Position numbers and translations under genes: made by a program | Part shown: positions 34,095 through 43,824 of the stretch, piece by piece | Layout of the letters: every line of letters begins with the position of its first letter | Position numbering within the stretch: position 1 is the first letter of the stretch | Assembly: GCF_025145845.1 (NCBI RefSeq) | Contig: NZ_CP102253.1 | Coordinates: forward strand, 682,001 to 746,000 | Source of the DNA: Alistipes shahii WAL 8301 | GTDB taxonomy: Bacteria; Bacteroidota; Bacteroidia; Bacteroidales; Rikenellaceae | Direction of reading: 5' to 3' | Length of the DNA stretch: 64,000 nt | The notes under the pieces: model-generated | The model's database searches: none | The model's input: only the letters and a program-made list of their open reading frames with translations | Told to the model about the DNA's origin: nothing

Positions 34095-34994
34095 CTATGC
34101 CTTCGCACCCGGAACATTGGCCAGAATGGTCTCGGTCAAGGCCCGGATGATCGAGTTCTTGACGTAGGTGCGGCGCACGGCGACGGCGATCTTGCGCGAG
34201 GTAGCCCCTTTCGAAAGGGTTTTCAGCCGGTCGCGGCGGTCCGAGGGGATGTATTCGACGGCCATTTCGGGAATGATCGTCAGACACGACGTGCAGTCGA
34301 CGATCCGCATGAGCGTATCCAGCGAACCCGATTCGAACGAATAGTGCGACGGCATCGAACGCCGGGCCTGGCAGAGTTCGATGATCTGGTCGCGCATGCA
34401 GTTGCCGGGGCTCAAGATCACCAGGTCCTTGAGGTCGATCTCCTCGATACGGATATTCTGCCGCTCATAGAGCGGATTTTCGGGCGACACGTAAGCGTAG
34501 AAGCGGTCGTTGAAAAGCTCCTGCTCGAGGATGCCCTCGCCGCAGGTGCCGCTGGCGACCAGCGCCGCGTCGATACGGTCGCGCTTGAGCGCCTCGACGA
34601 TGTCCGAAGTGATCATCTCGGATATTTCCAGCTCGACCTTCGGGTAGTCGCGCACGAAGGCCGGAATGAATTTGTGCAGCAGGTAGGGCGCGATGGTCGG
34701 GATGACGCCCAGCCGCAGTTTGCCCGCGGTTTCGCCCTTGAGCTCCGAAACGGCCTCCTTGATGTAATTGTACGCCTTGATCGTCTCGCGCGCCTGTTCC
34801 AGCACCACCTCGCCCGCCTCGGTGGGAATGACGGGCTTTTTCGAACGGTCCAGAAGCACCACGCCAAGCTCCTCTTCAAGCGCCTTAACCTGCATGCTCA
34901 AAGAAGGTTGCGTCACAAAACAATGTTCGGCCGCAAGCGAGAAACTCCCGCAGTTGGCCACGGCCAGCAGATATTCGAGTTGGATGATTGTCAT
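34095..34994 (-). CDS. oxyR: Hydrogen peroxide sensor OxyR (LysR family)
   Basis: A 299-residue transcription factor. The N-terminal winged helix-turn-helix is at about 1-60 (YLLAVANCGSFSLAAEHCFVTQPSLSMQVKALEEELG). The regulatory domain keeps both redox cysteines at exactly the E. coli positions, Cys199 and Cys208, in GNCMRDQIIELC, which form the peroxide-sensing disulfide. This makes OxyR much more likely than another LysR protein. It is divergent from trpS and convergent with the small lipoprotein gene; target genes such as dps or catalase are not in the window. Confidence 0.93.
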   Translation of the reverse strand: MTIIQLEYLLAVANCGSFSLAAEHCFVTQPSLSMQVKALEEELGVVLLDRSKKPVIPTEAGEVVLEQARETIKAYNYIKEAVSELKGETAGKLRLGVIPTIAPYLLHKFIPAFVRDYPKVELEISEMITSDIVEALKRDRIDAALVASGTCGEGILEQELFNDRFYAYVSPENPLYERQNIRIEEIDLKDLVILSPGNCMRDQIIELCQARRSMPSHYSFESGSLDTLMRIVDCTSCLTIIPEMAVEYIPSDRRDRLKTLSKGATSRKIAVAVRRTYVKNSIIRALTETILANVPGAKA

Positions 34995-35075
34995 AACAGG
35001 CGTCTATTTGAGAAAGCGAAGATATAAAAAAAATCTATATCGGACAACTTTTTCGCATTGCCGCATAGTTTTTCG

Positions 35076-35083
35076 TATCTTCG
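35076..35083 (+). promoter_or_regulatory. Near-consensus -7 box (TATCTTCG) of trpS
   Basis: One mismatch to TAnnTTTG, 27 bases before the trpS ATG. Confidence 0.4.
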
Positions 35084-35110
35084 CCTGCAAAATGTACTTT
35101 CTCTAAAAAT

Positions 35111-36235
<1,125 letters not shown>

Positions 36236-36241
<6 letters not shown>

Positions 36242-36351
36242 AAATTGAAAATCAAAGGCATTTGACTTGCACACCGGGCATCGTACAGGATGAAATCAAA
36301 CCGCCCGGTCTCGGTCAATCGCAATGTTTCACTTTTAACTTTTAACTTTTT
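36236..36351. repeat. AT-rich repeat tracts flanking the trpS-clc interval
   Basis: The tract AAATTAAAAATTGAAAATC overlaps the trpS stop (36236-36255) and a reversed version, CACTTTTAACTTTTAACTTTTT, ends one base before the clc ATG (36329-36350). They resemble the tracts at 40288-40380 and 41111-41145 and contrast sharply with the surrounding GC-rich DNA. No gene lies in between. Confidence 0.6.
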
Positions 36352-38133
36352 ATGTCCTTCCGCGCCGACCGCATCTACCTCGAGTTTCTCCGGCTGACCC
36401 GGAGACTCTCCAACCAGCAGATTATGATGCTGCTGGCCGTGGTGGTCGGTGTGCTCGCAGGGCTGGGAGCCTACCTGTTCGAAATGCTGCTGCACGGCAT
36501 CAAGAGCGGGCTGATACGCTGGTTCCCGGTGGACAGCGCACATATCCTCTTCCTGATCTACCCCGCCGTGGGCATCATCCTGGCGACGCTGTTCGTCAAA
36601 TACATCGTCCGCGACAACATCTCCGAAGGCGTGACGCGCGTCCTCTACGCCATGTCGCGCCGCAATTCGCGCATCGCCCGGCACAACTGCTGGACCTCGA
36701 TCGTGGGCGGTGCGACGACCATCGGATTCGGCGGTTCGGTGGGACCCGAGGCCCCGATCGTGCTCACGGGAGCGGCCATCGGCTCGAACATCGGACGGCT
36801 GGCGCGCCTCAACTACAAACACACGACGCTGCTGCTGTGCTGCGGCGCGGGCGCCGCCCTCGCCGCGATCTTCAAAGCCCCGATCACGGGCGTGGTCTTC
36901 GTGCTGGAAATCCTGATGCTCGACATCACCGCCGGGTCGGTCATCCCGCTGCTGATCGCCTCGATCACCGCGACGACGATGGCCTTCATGCTGCGCGGCT
37001 TCGACCCGATTCTGGCCGTGACGCTGGCTCCCGCGGATGCCTTCGAGCTGTGGCAGATACCGCTGTTCATCCTGCTCGGCGTGCTGTGCGGGCTGATGGC
37101 GTGGTATTTCACGTCGATGAACTCGCGGGTCGGAGGTTTCTTCAAGAGCATCGACAAACAGTACAAGAAATGGCTGTGGGGCGGTGCGATTCTGGGTATC
37201 CTGATCTTCGTCTTCCCGCCGCTGTACGGCGAGGGTTACGAGGGATTCACCTCCCTGATGCACGGCAACGCGCAGGAGCTGTTCAACAACTCGCTCTTCT
37301 ACCGCTTCCGCGACATCGACTGGGTGATCATCCTCTTCGTCATCGCCACGATGTTCTTCAAGGTCATCGCCATGTCGACGACCAACGCCGCGGGAGGCGT
37401 GGGCGGTACGTTCGCACCGTCGCTGTTCGTCGGAGCCTTCACGGGCGCCTCGCTGGCGCTGGTGTGCAACACGCTGTTCGGATGGGAGGTGTCGATCGTC
37501 TCGTTTACGCTGGTCGGCATGGCGGGCGTCATGTCGGGGGTGATGAACGCCCCGCTGACCTCGATCTTCCTGATCGCAGAACTCTCGAACGGCTACGGAC
37601 TGTTCATCCCGCTGATGATCACCGCCTGCATCTCGTTCGCCGTGGACTACTACCTCGACCCCGACTCGATCTACACCAAGCAGCTGCGCCAGAAGGGCGA
37701 ACTGCTGACCCACGACAAGGACCAGTCGGTGTTCGTCTTCCTGAAACTCGAAGAGCTGATGGAGACCGATTTCCTGCGCATCAAGGAGAACATGACCCTG
37801 GGCGACATCGTGCACATCATTTCGACGGCCCGCCGCAACATCTTCCCCGTGATCGACAACTTCGGCCGGCTGATCGGCGTGGTGCAGCTGGACGATCTGC
37901 GCGAGGACATGTTCAAACACGAGAAATACGGACACCCGATCTCGGACTACATGATTCCGCCGCCGGACAAGATCATCGAACACGAGGCGATTTTGAGCGT
38001 CATGGAGAAATTCGAGGACAAGCACGCCTGGATGCTGCCCGTCGTGGACAAGCAGGGCCGCTACCTGGGATTCATCTCCAAGTCGCGCATTCTGAACGCA
38101 TACCGCGAACAACTCGTAAAAATACAGCAATGA
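36352..38133 (+). CDS. ClC-type chloride transporter with tandem CBS domains
   Basis: 593 residues. The ClC membrane domain (about 20-430) has the selectivity and gating motif as GPEAP (131-135), with the gating glutamate Glu133 present, which favours proton-coupled exchange rather than a pure channel. A second signature is AAGGVGGTFAPSLFVGA. Two CBS domains follow (about 455-590), a usual site for nucleotide control. The stop overlaps the start of a small PAS-protein gene (ATGA at 38130-38133), implying coupled translation. Confidence 0.94.
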   Translation: MSFRADRIYLEFLRLTRRLSNQQIMMLLAVVVGVLAGLGAYLFEMLLHGIKSGLIRWFPVDSAHILFLIYPAVGIILATLFVKYIVRDNISEGVTRVLYAMSRRNSRIARHNCWTSIVGGATTIGFGGSVGPEAPIVLTGAAIGSNIGRLARLNYKHTTLLLCCGAGAALAAIFKAPITGVVFVLEILMLDITAGSVIPLLIASITATTMAFMLRGFDPILAVTLAPADAFELWQIPLFILLGVLCGLMAWYFTSMNSRVGGFFKSIDKQYKKWLWGGAILGILIFVFPPLYGEGYEGFTSLMHGNAQELFNNSLFYRFRDIDWVIILFVIATMFFKVIAMSTTNAAGGVGGTFAPSLFVGAFTGASLALVCNTLFGWEVSIVSFTLVGMAGVMSGVMNAPLTSIFLIAELSNGYGLFIPLMITACISFAVDYYLDPDSIYTKQLRQKGELLTHDKDQSVFVFLKLEELMETDFLRIKENMTLGDIVHIISTARRNIFPVIDNFGRLIGVVQLDDLREDMFKHEKYGHPISDYMIPPPDKIIEHEAILSVMEKFEDKHAWMLPVVDKQGRYLGFISKSRILNAYREQLVKIQQ

Positions 38134-38474
38134 CAACGGAAAATGCCCTTCCCTGGGCCGAAGAGGCCGACTGCGCCGTCACGGTGTGCGACACCGAAGG
38201 CGTGATCCTCTACATGAACGAAAAGGCGCGTGCGACCTTCGCCCAACACGGCGACCTGATCGGCCGGAACCTGTTCGACTGCCACAACGAACGGTCGCGC
38301 GAAACGATCCGCCGCATGCTCGCATCGGGAGGCACGAACGCCTACACCATCGAAAAGCAGGGCGTGCGCAAGATGATCTACCAGACGGCGTGGAGGGAGC
38401 GCGGCGAAATCCGCGGGCTGGTGGAAATCTCGATGGAGCTGCCGGACGAAATGCCGCACTACATAAGGAAATAA
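38130..38474 (+). CDS. Small single-PAS-domain protein coupled to the ClC gene
   Basis: 114 residues consisting of little more than one PAS domain. Blocks seen are CAVTVCDTEGVILYMNEKA, HGDLIGRNLFDCHNERSRETI and the strands IYQTAWRERGEIRGLVEISMEL. The Asp-Cys-His segment resembles PAS domains of DUF438 proteins, so a haem or small-molecule ligand is possible but not shown. There is no output domain. The ATG overlaps the ClC stop, so the protein is probably made in step with the transporter, perhaps as a sensor for it. The start is fixed by this overlap; the same frame stays open upstream only as a shadow. Confidence 0.85.
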   Translation: MTTENALPWAEEADCAVTVCDTEGVILYMNEKARATFAQHGDLIGRNLFDCHNERSRETIRRMLASGGTNAYTIEKQGVRKMIYQTAWRERGEIRGLVEISMELPDEMPHYIRK

Positions 38475-38479
38475 ATAGA

Positions 38480-38514
38480 CGAGGGGAGGTTTTTTGAAAA
38501 CCTCCCCTCGTTTT
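38480..38514. terminator. Rho-independent terminator after PAS gene
   Basis: A perfect 14-bp stem (CGAGGGGAGGTTTT with AAAACCTCCCCTCG), 3-base loop, then TTTT on the plus strand. It lies between the convergent PAS and kdsD genes. Confidence 0.88.
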
Positions 38515-38543
38515 ACGGAAACGGTCCGAAACCGGCAGCATTG

Positions 38544-39509
38544 CTACAACTTGATGTCGTAAATCTGGATCACTCCGGTCAGCTTGCCGGCGGCGTCCGT
38601 CACGAGCAGCGAGGTGACCTTGTTGCGGGTCATCATCTTCTCGGCCTCGATCAGTTTCTCGTCCGGCGAGATGGTCTTGGGATTGCGCGTGGCGATGTCG
38701 GAAGCCCTGATATTGAAGAACTCCCCGCGCAGGCGCTCCATCGCGCGGCGCACGTCGCCGTCGGTGACGATGCCCTCGATCCGCTCGCCCTCGCAGATCA
38801 CGATCAGCCCCAATCCGCCCTTCGAAATGGCGTGGATCATCTCCGCAGCCGGGCAGTCGGGCGCCACGACGGGCAGATCGTGGTCGCGCATGACGTTCCC
38901 TACGGTCATCAGCAGACGCCGCCCGAGGCTTCCGCCCGGGTGCAGGCGCGCGAAATCGACACTCGTGAAACCCCGCATCTGCATCAGCGACACGGCCAGC
39001 GCGTCGCCCATGGCGATCTGCGCCGTGGTCGACGAAGTGGGCGCGAGGTGCAGGATGCAAGCCTCCTCCTTCACCCCCACGTCGAGGTGCACGTCGGAGT
39101 TCTTGGCCAGCGCCGAGTCGGGGTTTCCGGTCATCGAAACCAGCTTGTTGCCGTTGGAGTGGATGAAGGGGACGATCTTGAGGATTTCGTCCGTCTCGCC
39201 CGAATAGGAGAGCGCGACCACGATGTCCTCCTTCGAAATCATGCCCAGGTCGCCGTGGAAGGCTTCGCCGGGGTGGAGAAAGAAGCTCGGGGTTCCGGTC
39301 GAAGCGAGCGTCGCGGCGATCTTGCGCCCCACGAGGCCCGACTTGCCCATACCCGTAACGATACACTTGCCGCGGCTTCCGAGGATCATCTCCACGGCCG
39401 TGGCAAACTCGTCGCCGAGAGTGTCTTCCATGCGTTTGAGCGACAGCATTTCGGTATGGATCGCCTTGCGGGCAACCTCCAGAATCTGCGCCTTGGTCGT
39501 ATCTGTCAT
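38544..39509 (-). CDS. kdsD: Arabinose-5-phosphate isomerase (KpsF/GutQ family)
   Basis: 321 residues. The SIS sugar-isomerase domain (about 30-180; CIVTGMGKSGLVGRKIAATLASTGTPSFFLHPGEA) is followed by two CBS domains (about 205-320). It converts ribulose-5-phosphate to arabinose-5-phosphate, the first step to Kdo in lipopolysaccharide. It is downstream of kdsB and kdsA on the same strand, which supports this role over gutQ-type sugar use. Confidence 0.94.
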   Translation of the reverse strand: MTDTTKAQILEVARKAIHTEMLSLKRMEDTLGDEFATAVEMILGSRGKCIVTGMGKSGLVGRKIAATLASTGTPSFFLHPGEAFHGDLGMISKEDIVVALSYSGETDEILKIVPFIHSNGNKLVSMTGNPDSALAKNSDVHLDVGVKEEACILHLAPTSSTTAQIAMGDALAVSLMQMRGFTSVDFARLHPGGSLGRRLLMTVGNVMRDHDLPVVAPDCPAAEMIHAISKGGLGLIVICEGERIEGIVTDGDVRRAMERLRGEFFNIRASDIATRNPKTISPDEKLIEAEKMMTRNKVTSLLVTDAAGKLTGVIQIYDIKL

Positions 39510-39534
39510 GCTTAACGAGAGTTAGATGGGTATT

Positions 39535-40287
39535 TTACAGCAGGCTTTTCACAAGGGTCTCCAGATCGTCGAGCCGCAGCATGTTGGCCGCATCGCTCAA
39601 CCCCTTGTCGGGATCGGGATGCACTTCGAAAAAGAAACCGTTGGCCCCGAACGCCTTGGCCGCATGCGCCATGGCGGGCACAAATTCGCGGTTGCCGCCC
39701 GTCTTGCCGCCCGCCGCGCCGGGGCGCTGCACCGAGTGGGTGCAGTCCATCACGACCGTAGGGGCGATTTTGAGCATGTCGGGGATATTGCGGAAATCGA
39801 CGACGAGGTTGTTGTAGCCGAACGAGTTGCCGCGCTCGGTGAGCCAGATTTCACCGGCCCCCGCCTCGCGGGCCTTTTCGTAGGGATAGCGCATGTCCGC
39901 GCCCGAAAGGAACTGGGCCTTCTTGACATTCACCGTTTTGCCGGTCCGGGCTGCGGCAACCACCAGATCGGTCTGGCGGCAGAGGAACGCCGGGATCTGG
40001 ATCACGTCGACGACCTCGCCGACGGGTGCGGCCTGCCACGATTCGTGGATGTCGGTGAGCAGACGCAGCCCCCACTTCGCCCGCACGTCCGAAAGCATCT
40101 GCAATCCCTTTTCGAGTCCCGGGCCGCGGAACGACGATATGGAGGTGCGGTTGGCCTTGTCGAACGAGGCCTTGAAGATGATTTCCGTGCCGAGGGTGCG
40201 GTTGATGGCCGCAAGCCTTTCGCCCACGGCGTCCAGCAGTTCGGCCGATTCGATGACGCACGGACCTGCGATAAATTTTATTGCCAT
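39535..40287 (-). CDS. kdsA: 3-deoxy-8-phosphooctulonate (Kdo-8-P) synthase
   Basis: A 250-residue TIM-barrel aldolase condensing arabinose-5-phosphate with phosphoenolpyruvate. Motifs: IAGPCVIES at about 5-13, FKASFDKANRTS at about 38-49, GLRLLTDIHE and CTHSVQRPG. Slightly shorter than the E. coli enzyme. It ends 25 bases before kdsD and is preceded by an AT-rich inverted repeat that separates it from kdsB. Confidence 0.96.
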   Translation of the reverse strand: MAIKFIAGPCVIESAELLDAVGERLAAINRTLGTEIIFKASFDKANRTSISSFRGPGLEKGLQMLSDVRAKWGLRLLTDIHESWQAAPVGEVVDVIQIPAFLCRQTDLVVAAARTGKTVNVKKAQFLSGADMRYPYEKAREAGAGEIWLTERGNSFGYNNLVVDFRNIPDMLKIAPTVVMDCTHSVQRPGAAGGKTGGNREFVPAMAHAAKAFGANGFFFEVHPDPDKGLSDAANMLRLDDLETLVKSLL

Positions 40288-40295
40288 AAAATTTG

Positions 40296-40379
40296 AATTA
40301 AAAATTAAAAATTAAAGATTAAGAATTCCGGAGAATTTTCAATCCCTAATTTTTCATTCTTCATTTTTAATTTTTAATT
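40296..40379. repeat. AT-rich inverted repeat between kdsB and kdsA
   Basis: Perfect 17-bp arms (40296-40312 with 40363-40379) made of ATTAAAA units, with further AT-rich sequence between them. The right arm supplies the last codons of kdsB (LKIKNEE) and the left arm abuts the kdsA start. Similar tracts occur around trpS and upstream of kdsB. Confidence 0.7.
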
Positions 40380-41118
40380 GGAGGAAGCGTTCCGCTTTCT
40401 CCAGGTCTTCGGGCGTGTCGATGCCGATGGTCTCGACCTCCGAAATCCCCACGCCGATCTTGTAACCATTCTCCAGCCAGCGCAGCTGTTCAAGCGATTC
40501 GGCCAGCTCAAGCGGCGACTGCGGCAACGCCGTCACCGCCCGCAGCACGTCGGCGCGAAAGGCGTAAAGCCCGATATGCTTGTAGAACGTGTGGCGCGCG
40601 AGCCACTCTTCGCGCGGAACGCCCCGCAGGTAGGGAATCACCGAGCGGGAAAAATAGATGGCCCGCGACTGCGCGTCGAGGACCACCTTGGGCGAGTTGG
40701 GATTTTCGAGGGCCGCCAGTCCGTCGGCCTTGGTGAAGGGTTTCACGAGCGTGGCGATGTCGGTCGCGGGATCGTCGAAACAGCGTTTCACGGCCTCCAG
40801 CTGCGAGGGACGGATAAAAGGTTCGTCGCCCTGCACGTTGACCACCACGTCGTATTCGCGGCCCTGCTTGCAGTAGGCCTCCCAACAGCGGTCGGTGCCG
40901 CTCCGGTGGTCCGGGGAGGTCATTTCGACCCGTCCCCCGAAGGCCCGCACGGCGTCGCGGATGCGCTCATCGTCGGTGGCCACCACGGCATCGTCCAGCA
41001 CGCCGGCGACCTGCTCGTAGACCCGCTGGATGACGGGCTTGCCGCCCAGCCGCGCCAGCGGCTTCCCGGGAAAGCGCGTCGAAGCGTAGCGCGCGGGGAT
41101 GATTGCCAAAAAATTCAT
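40354..41118 (-). CDS. kdsB: CMP-Kdo synthetase
   Basis: A 254-residue nucleotidyltransferase that activates Kdo with CTP before its transfer to lipid A. Motifs: IIPARYASTRFPGKPLA (about 6-22), VQGDEPFI (about 95-102) and HIGLYAFR. The final residues LQLKIKNEE lie in the AT-rich repeat and are not part of the conserved fold. The ATG sits inside another repeat tract (AATTCATAATT). It heads kdsB-kdsA-kdsD. Confidence 0.95.
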   Translation of the reverse strand: MNFLAIIPARYASTRFPGKPLARLGGKPVIQRVYEQVAGVLDDAVVATDDERIRDAVRAFGGRVEMTSPDHRSGTDRCWEAYCKQGREYDVVVNVQGDEPFIRPSQLEAVKRCFDDPATDIATLVKPFTKADGLAALENPNSPKVVLDAQSRAIYFSRSVIPYLRGVPREEWLARHTFYKHIGLYAFRADVLRAVTALPQSPLELAESLEQLRWLENGYKIGVGISEVETIGIDTPEDLEKAERFLQLKIKNEE

Positions 41119-41143
41119 AATTCAGAATTCAAAATTCATAATT
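41112..41143. repeat. Tandem AATTCATAATT repeat at the kdsB start
   Basis: The 11-mer AATTCATAATT occurs at 41112-41122 and 41133-41143, 21 bases apart, with AGAATTCAAA between. The kdsB start codon (41118-41116) is inside the first copy. It belongs with the other AT-rich tracts in this region. Confidence 0.55.
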
Positions 41144-41278
41144 ACAGCCTCCCGTTTTTTCGTCAGGGCGGATGAAATCCGGGACTTCGTGAAACCGGCA
41201 AGGCAGAAGCATACACGGGGTATGTGGCTGCCGAAGCCGACGAAGGAAGCGCCAGAGTTCGCCGCCATCACGAAAAAA

Positions 41279-43708
41279 CTATTCCAGAGCCAGCTGCAAC
41301 ACCTCCTCGTTGGTCTTCACGTAATGGAACGTGAGGCCCGCGATATATTCGGGTTTGATCTCGGCGATGTCCTTGCGGTTCTCCTCCGAGAGGATCAGCT
41401 CGGTGATGCCGGCGCGTTTGGCGGCCAGGATCTTCTCCTTCACGCCGCCCACGGGCATCACCCGTCCGCGGAGCGTGGTCTCGCCCGTCATGGCGATACG
41501 CTCCTTCACCTTGCGCCCCGTATAGCTCGACACGATCGAAGTGACCATCGTGATGCCGGCCGAAGGACCGTCCTTCGGGATCGCGCCCTCGGGAACGTGG
41601 ATGTTGATGTCGTTCGTTTCGAACAGCTTGGGGTCGATGCCCAACTCCTTGTAGTGGGCCATCGTCCACTCGTGGGCGATCGTCGCCGACTCCTTCATCA
41701 CATCGCCCAGGTTGCCCGTGAGGCTCACCTTGCCCTTGCCGGGCGTCAGCACCGACTCGATGTAGAGGATGTCGCCGCCGACCTCGGTCCACGCAAGGCC
41801 CGTCACGACGCCCGTCATGCCGCCCACTTCGTACTCCTCCTTGAGGAACTTGGGCATGCCGAGGATTTTCTCGACGTCCTTCATCGAAATCTCGGGCGCG
41901 AAAGCCTCGTCGAAAGCGATCTGTTTGGCGCGGGCGCGGGCGATCTTCGCCAGATTCTTGTCCAGCGAACGCACGCCGGCTTCGCGCGTATAGCAGGCGA
42001 TGACGTTCTCGACGACCTCCGGGGTCATCGTCATCTCCTGCTCCTTGATGCCGTGGGCCTCGCGCTGCTTGGGCAGCAGGTGGTCCAGCGCGATGCGCAC
42101 CTTCTCCTCCAGGAGGTAACCGGCGATGTTGATCATCTCCATGCGGTCGCGCAGCGCCGGAGCGATATTGGCCACGTTGTTGGCCGTGGCGATGAACAGC
42201 ACCTTCGACAGGTCGTACTCCATGTCGAGGTAGTTGTCGTGGAACGTGGTGTTCTGCTCCGGATCGAGCACCTCCAGCAGGGCGCTCGACGGGTCGCCGT
42301 GGTTCGAAACGGTCACCTTGTCCACCTCGTCGAGGATGATGACGGGGTTCGACGAGCCGCACCGCTTGATGGTCTGGATGATCCGGCCCGGCATGGCGCC
42401 GATGTAGGTGCGGCGGTGTCCGCGAATCTCCGACTCGTCGTGCAGGCCGCCCAGCGAAATACGGCCGAACTTGCGGCCCAGCGCCGCGGCCACCGACTTG
42501 CCCAGCGAGGTCTTACCCACGCCCGGAGGGCCGTAGAGGCAGAGGATCGGCGATTTGAGGTCGCCCTTGAGCTTGATGACGGCCAGGTGCTCCAGCAGCC
42601 GCTCCTTCACCTCGTCCAGACCGAAATGGTCGTGATCGAGCTGTTCGCGGGCGCACTTGAGGTCGAGGTTGTCCTTCGTCACGTCGTTCCACGGCAGTTC
42701 CAGCAGCAGCTGCAGGTAGGTCATCTGCACCGAATATTCGGCCACGGCGGGGTTCAGCCGCTCGACCTTCTGCAACTCCTTCTCGAAGGTTTCGCCCACC
42801 TCCGCGGGCCAGTTTTTCTTCTTGGCCTCCTCGCGCATCTTCTCGATGTCGGCATCGGCGCCGTCGCCCAGTTCGTCCTGGATCGTACGCATCTGCTGCT
42901 GGAGGTAGTAGTCGCGCTGCTGCTTGTCGATCTCCTGCTTGACGCGCTCCTGAATCTGGTTCTTCAGCTCGGCCAGCTGCTGCTCGCGGATCAGGATTTC
43001 GAGCAGCTTGCGGGCGCGGGCCAGCAGGCCGGGGGCCTCCAGCAGCGACTGGCGGTCTTCGTCCGTCAGCTCCATGTTGGAGCAGATGAAGTTGATGATG
43101 CCGCGCTTCGAGTCGATGTTCTTGATGGCGAAAGCCGCCTCCTTGGGCATCGACGGCGACACGTTGATGATGTTCAGCGCCACGTCGCGGATCGAGTCCA
43201 CGAAAGCCTCGAACTCGATGCTCTTCACATCGGGAGTCGAATCGTGCAGGGCCGTCACCCGGGCCTTGAAATAAGGCTCGGTGGTGATGTACTCCGTGAT
43301 CTCGACCTTCTCCAGGCCGTTCAGGATCACCGTGAGGTTGCCGTTGGGCATTTCGAGGATCTTGATGATCCGCGCGGCCGTGCCGACCTTGTACATGTCG
43401 TCCGGCGCGGGGTCCTCGACGTCGCTTTCGCGCTGCAACACGGCGCCCAGGATGCCGCCTTCGGCATTCACGGCGCGCACGAGGTTGATGCTCTTGTCGC
43501 GGCCCACCGTGATGGGCGTGATGGCGCCGGGGAAAAGCACCGACGAACGCAGCGTGAGAATGGGTATGATTTCGGGCACTTCGACCTCCTCCACAGGCTC
43601 GTCGCCGCCGGTCACGATGGGGATCACGCGGTGATTGCCGTCGAGCAGCTCGGGGACGAGATTCACGTCGTCTACTTCGATGGTTTTGATCTTATCTTTT
43701 TTGCTCAT
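41279..43708 (-). CDS. lon: ATP-dependent protease Lon
   Basis: 809 residues, a soluble AAA+ protease for damaged and regulatory proteins. The N-terminal LON substrate domain is at about 45-250, a coiled coil at about 245-320, Walker A GPPGVGKT at 393-400, and the Ser-Lys catalytic pair at Ser716 (KDGPSAG) and Lys758 (GGVKEK). I chose the ATG at 43708 (MSKKDKIK); the frame reaches 43735, but that upstream start would overlap the promoter box at 43733. It is monocistronic and divergent from valS. Confidence 0.96.
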   Translation of the reverse strand: MSKKDKIKTIEVDDVNLVPELLDGNHRVIPIVTGGDEPVEEVEVPEIIPILTLRSSVLFPGAITPITVGRDKSINLVRAVNAEGGILGAVLQRESDVEDPAPDDMYKVGTAARIIKILEMPNGNLTVILNGLEKVEITEYITTEPYFKARVTALHDSTPDVKSIEFEAFVDSIRDVALNIINVSPSMPKEAAFAIKNIDSKRGIINFICSNMELTDEDRQSLLEAPGLLARARKLLEILIREQQLAELKNQIQERVKQEIDKQQRDYYLQQQMRTIQDELGDGADADIEKMREEAKKKNWPAEVGETFEKELQKVERLNPAVAEYSVQMTYLQLLLELPWNDVTKDNLDLKCAREQLDHDHFGLDEVKERLLEHLAVIKLKGDLKSPILCLYGPPGVGKTSLGKSVAAALGRKFGRISLGGLHDESEIRGHRRTYIGAMPGRIIQTIKRCGSSNPVIILDEVDKVTVSNHGDPSSALLEVLDPEQNTTFHDNYLDMEYDLSKVLFIATANNVANIAPALRDRMEMINIAGYLLEEKVRIALDHLLPKQREAHGIKEQEMTMTPEVVENVIACYTREAGVRSLDKNLAKIARARAKQIAFDEAFAPEISMKDVEKILGMPKFLKEEYEVGGMTGVVTGLAWTEVGGDILYIESVLTPGKGKVSLTGNLGDVMKESATIAHEWTMAHYKELGIDPKLFETNDINIHVPEGAIPKDGPSAGITMVTSIVSSYTGRKVKERIAMTGETTLRGRVMPVGGVKEKILAAKRAGITELILSEENRKDIAEIKPEYIAGLTFHYVKTNEEVLQLALE

Positions 43709-43732
43709 AGGATATACAGATATATAATGGTG

Positions 43733-43740
43733 CAAATATA
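43733..43740 (-). promoter_or_regulatory. -7 box (TATATTTG) of lon
   Basis: Exact TAnnTTTG on the minus strand, 24 bases before the lon ATG at 43708. Confidence 0.6.
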
Positions 43741-43763
43741 ACGATTTTTTAGAAATTTTATTT

Positions 43764-43791
43764 TATCTTTGACAGAATGTTAATAACTTTG
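43764..43791 (+). promoter_or_regulatory. Two -7 boxes upstream of valS
   Basis: TATCTTTG at 43764-43771 and TAACTTTG at 43784-43791 both match TAnnTTTG. They would give leaders of about 50 and 30 bases to the ATG at 43825. Confidence 0.6.
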
Positions 43792-43824
43792 CATCCCTGA
43801 AAACAAAGTAAAATTCAACGCGCC

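Noticed and set aside
36730..36760. Apparent loss of the gating glutamate in the ClC protein
   Set aside because: I first aligned GSVGP to GREGP, which would give Val. Correct alignment is GPEAP to GXEGP, with Glu133 present.
43709..43735. Nine extra residues at the Lon N-terminus
   Set aside because: That ATG overlaps the -7 box, and MSKKDKIK at 43708 is a normal Lon start.
41099..43741. 880-codon plus-strand frame opposite lon
   Set aside because: Shadow of Lon, composed mainly of repeated Val-Leu-His-Arg-Asp.
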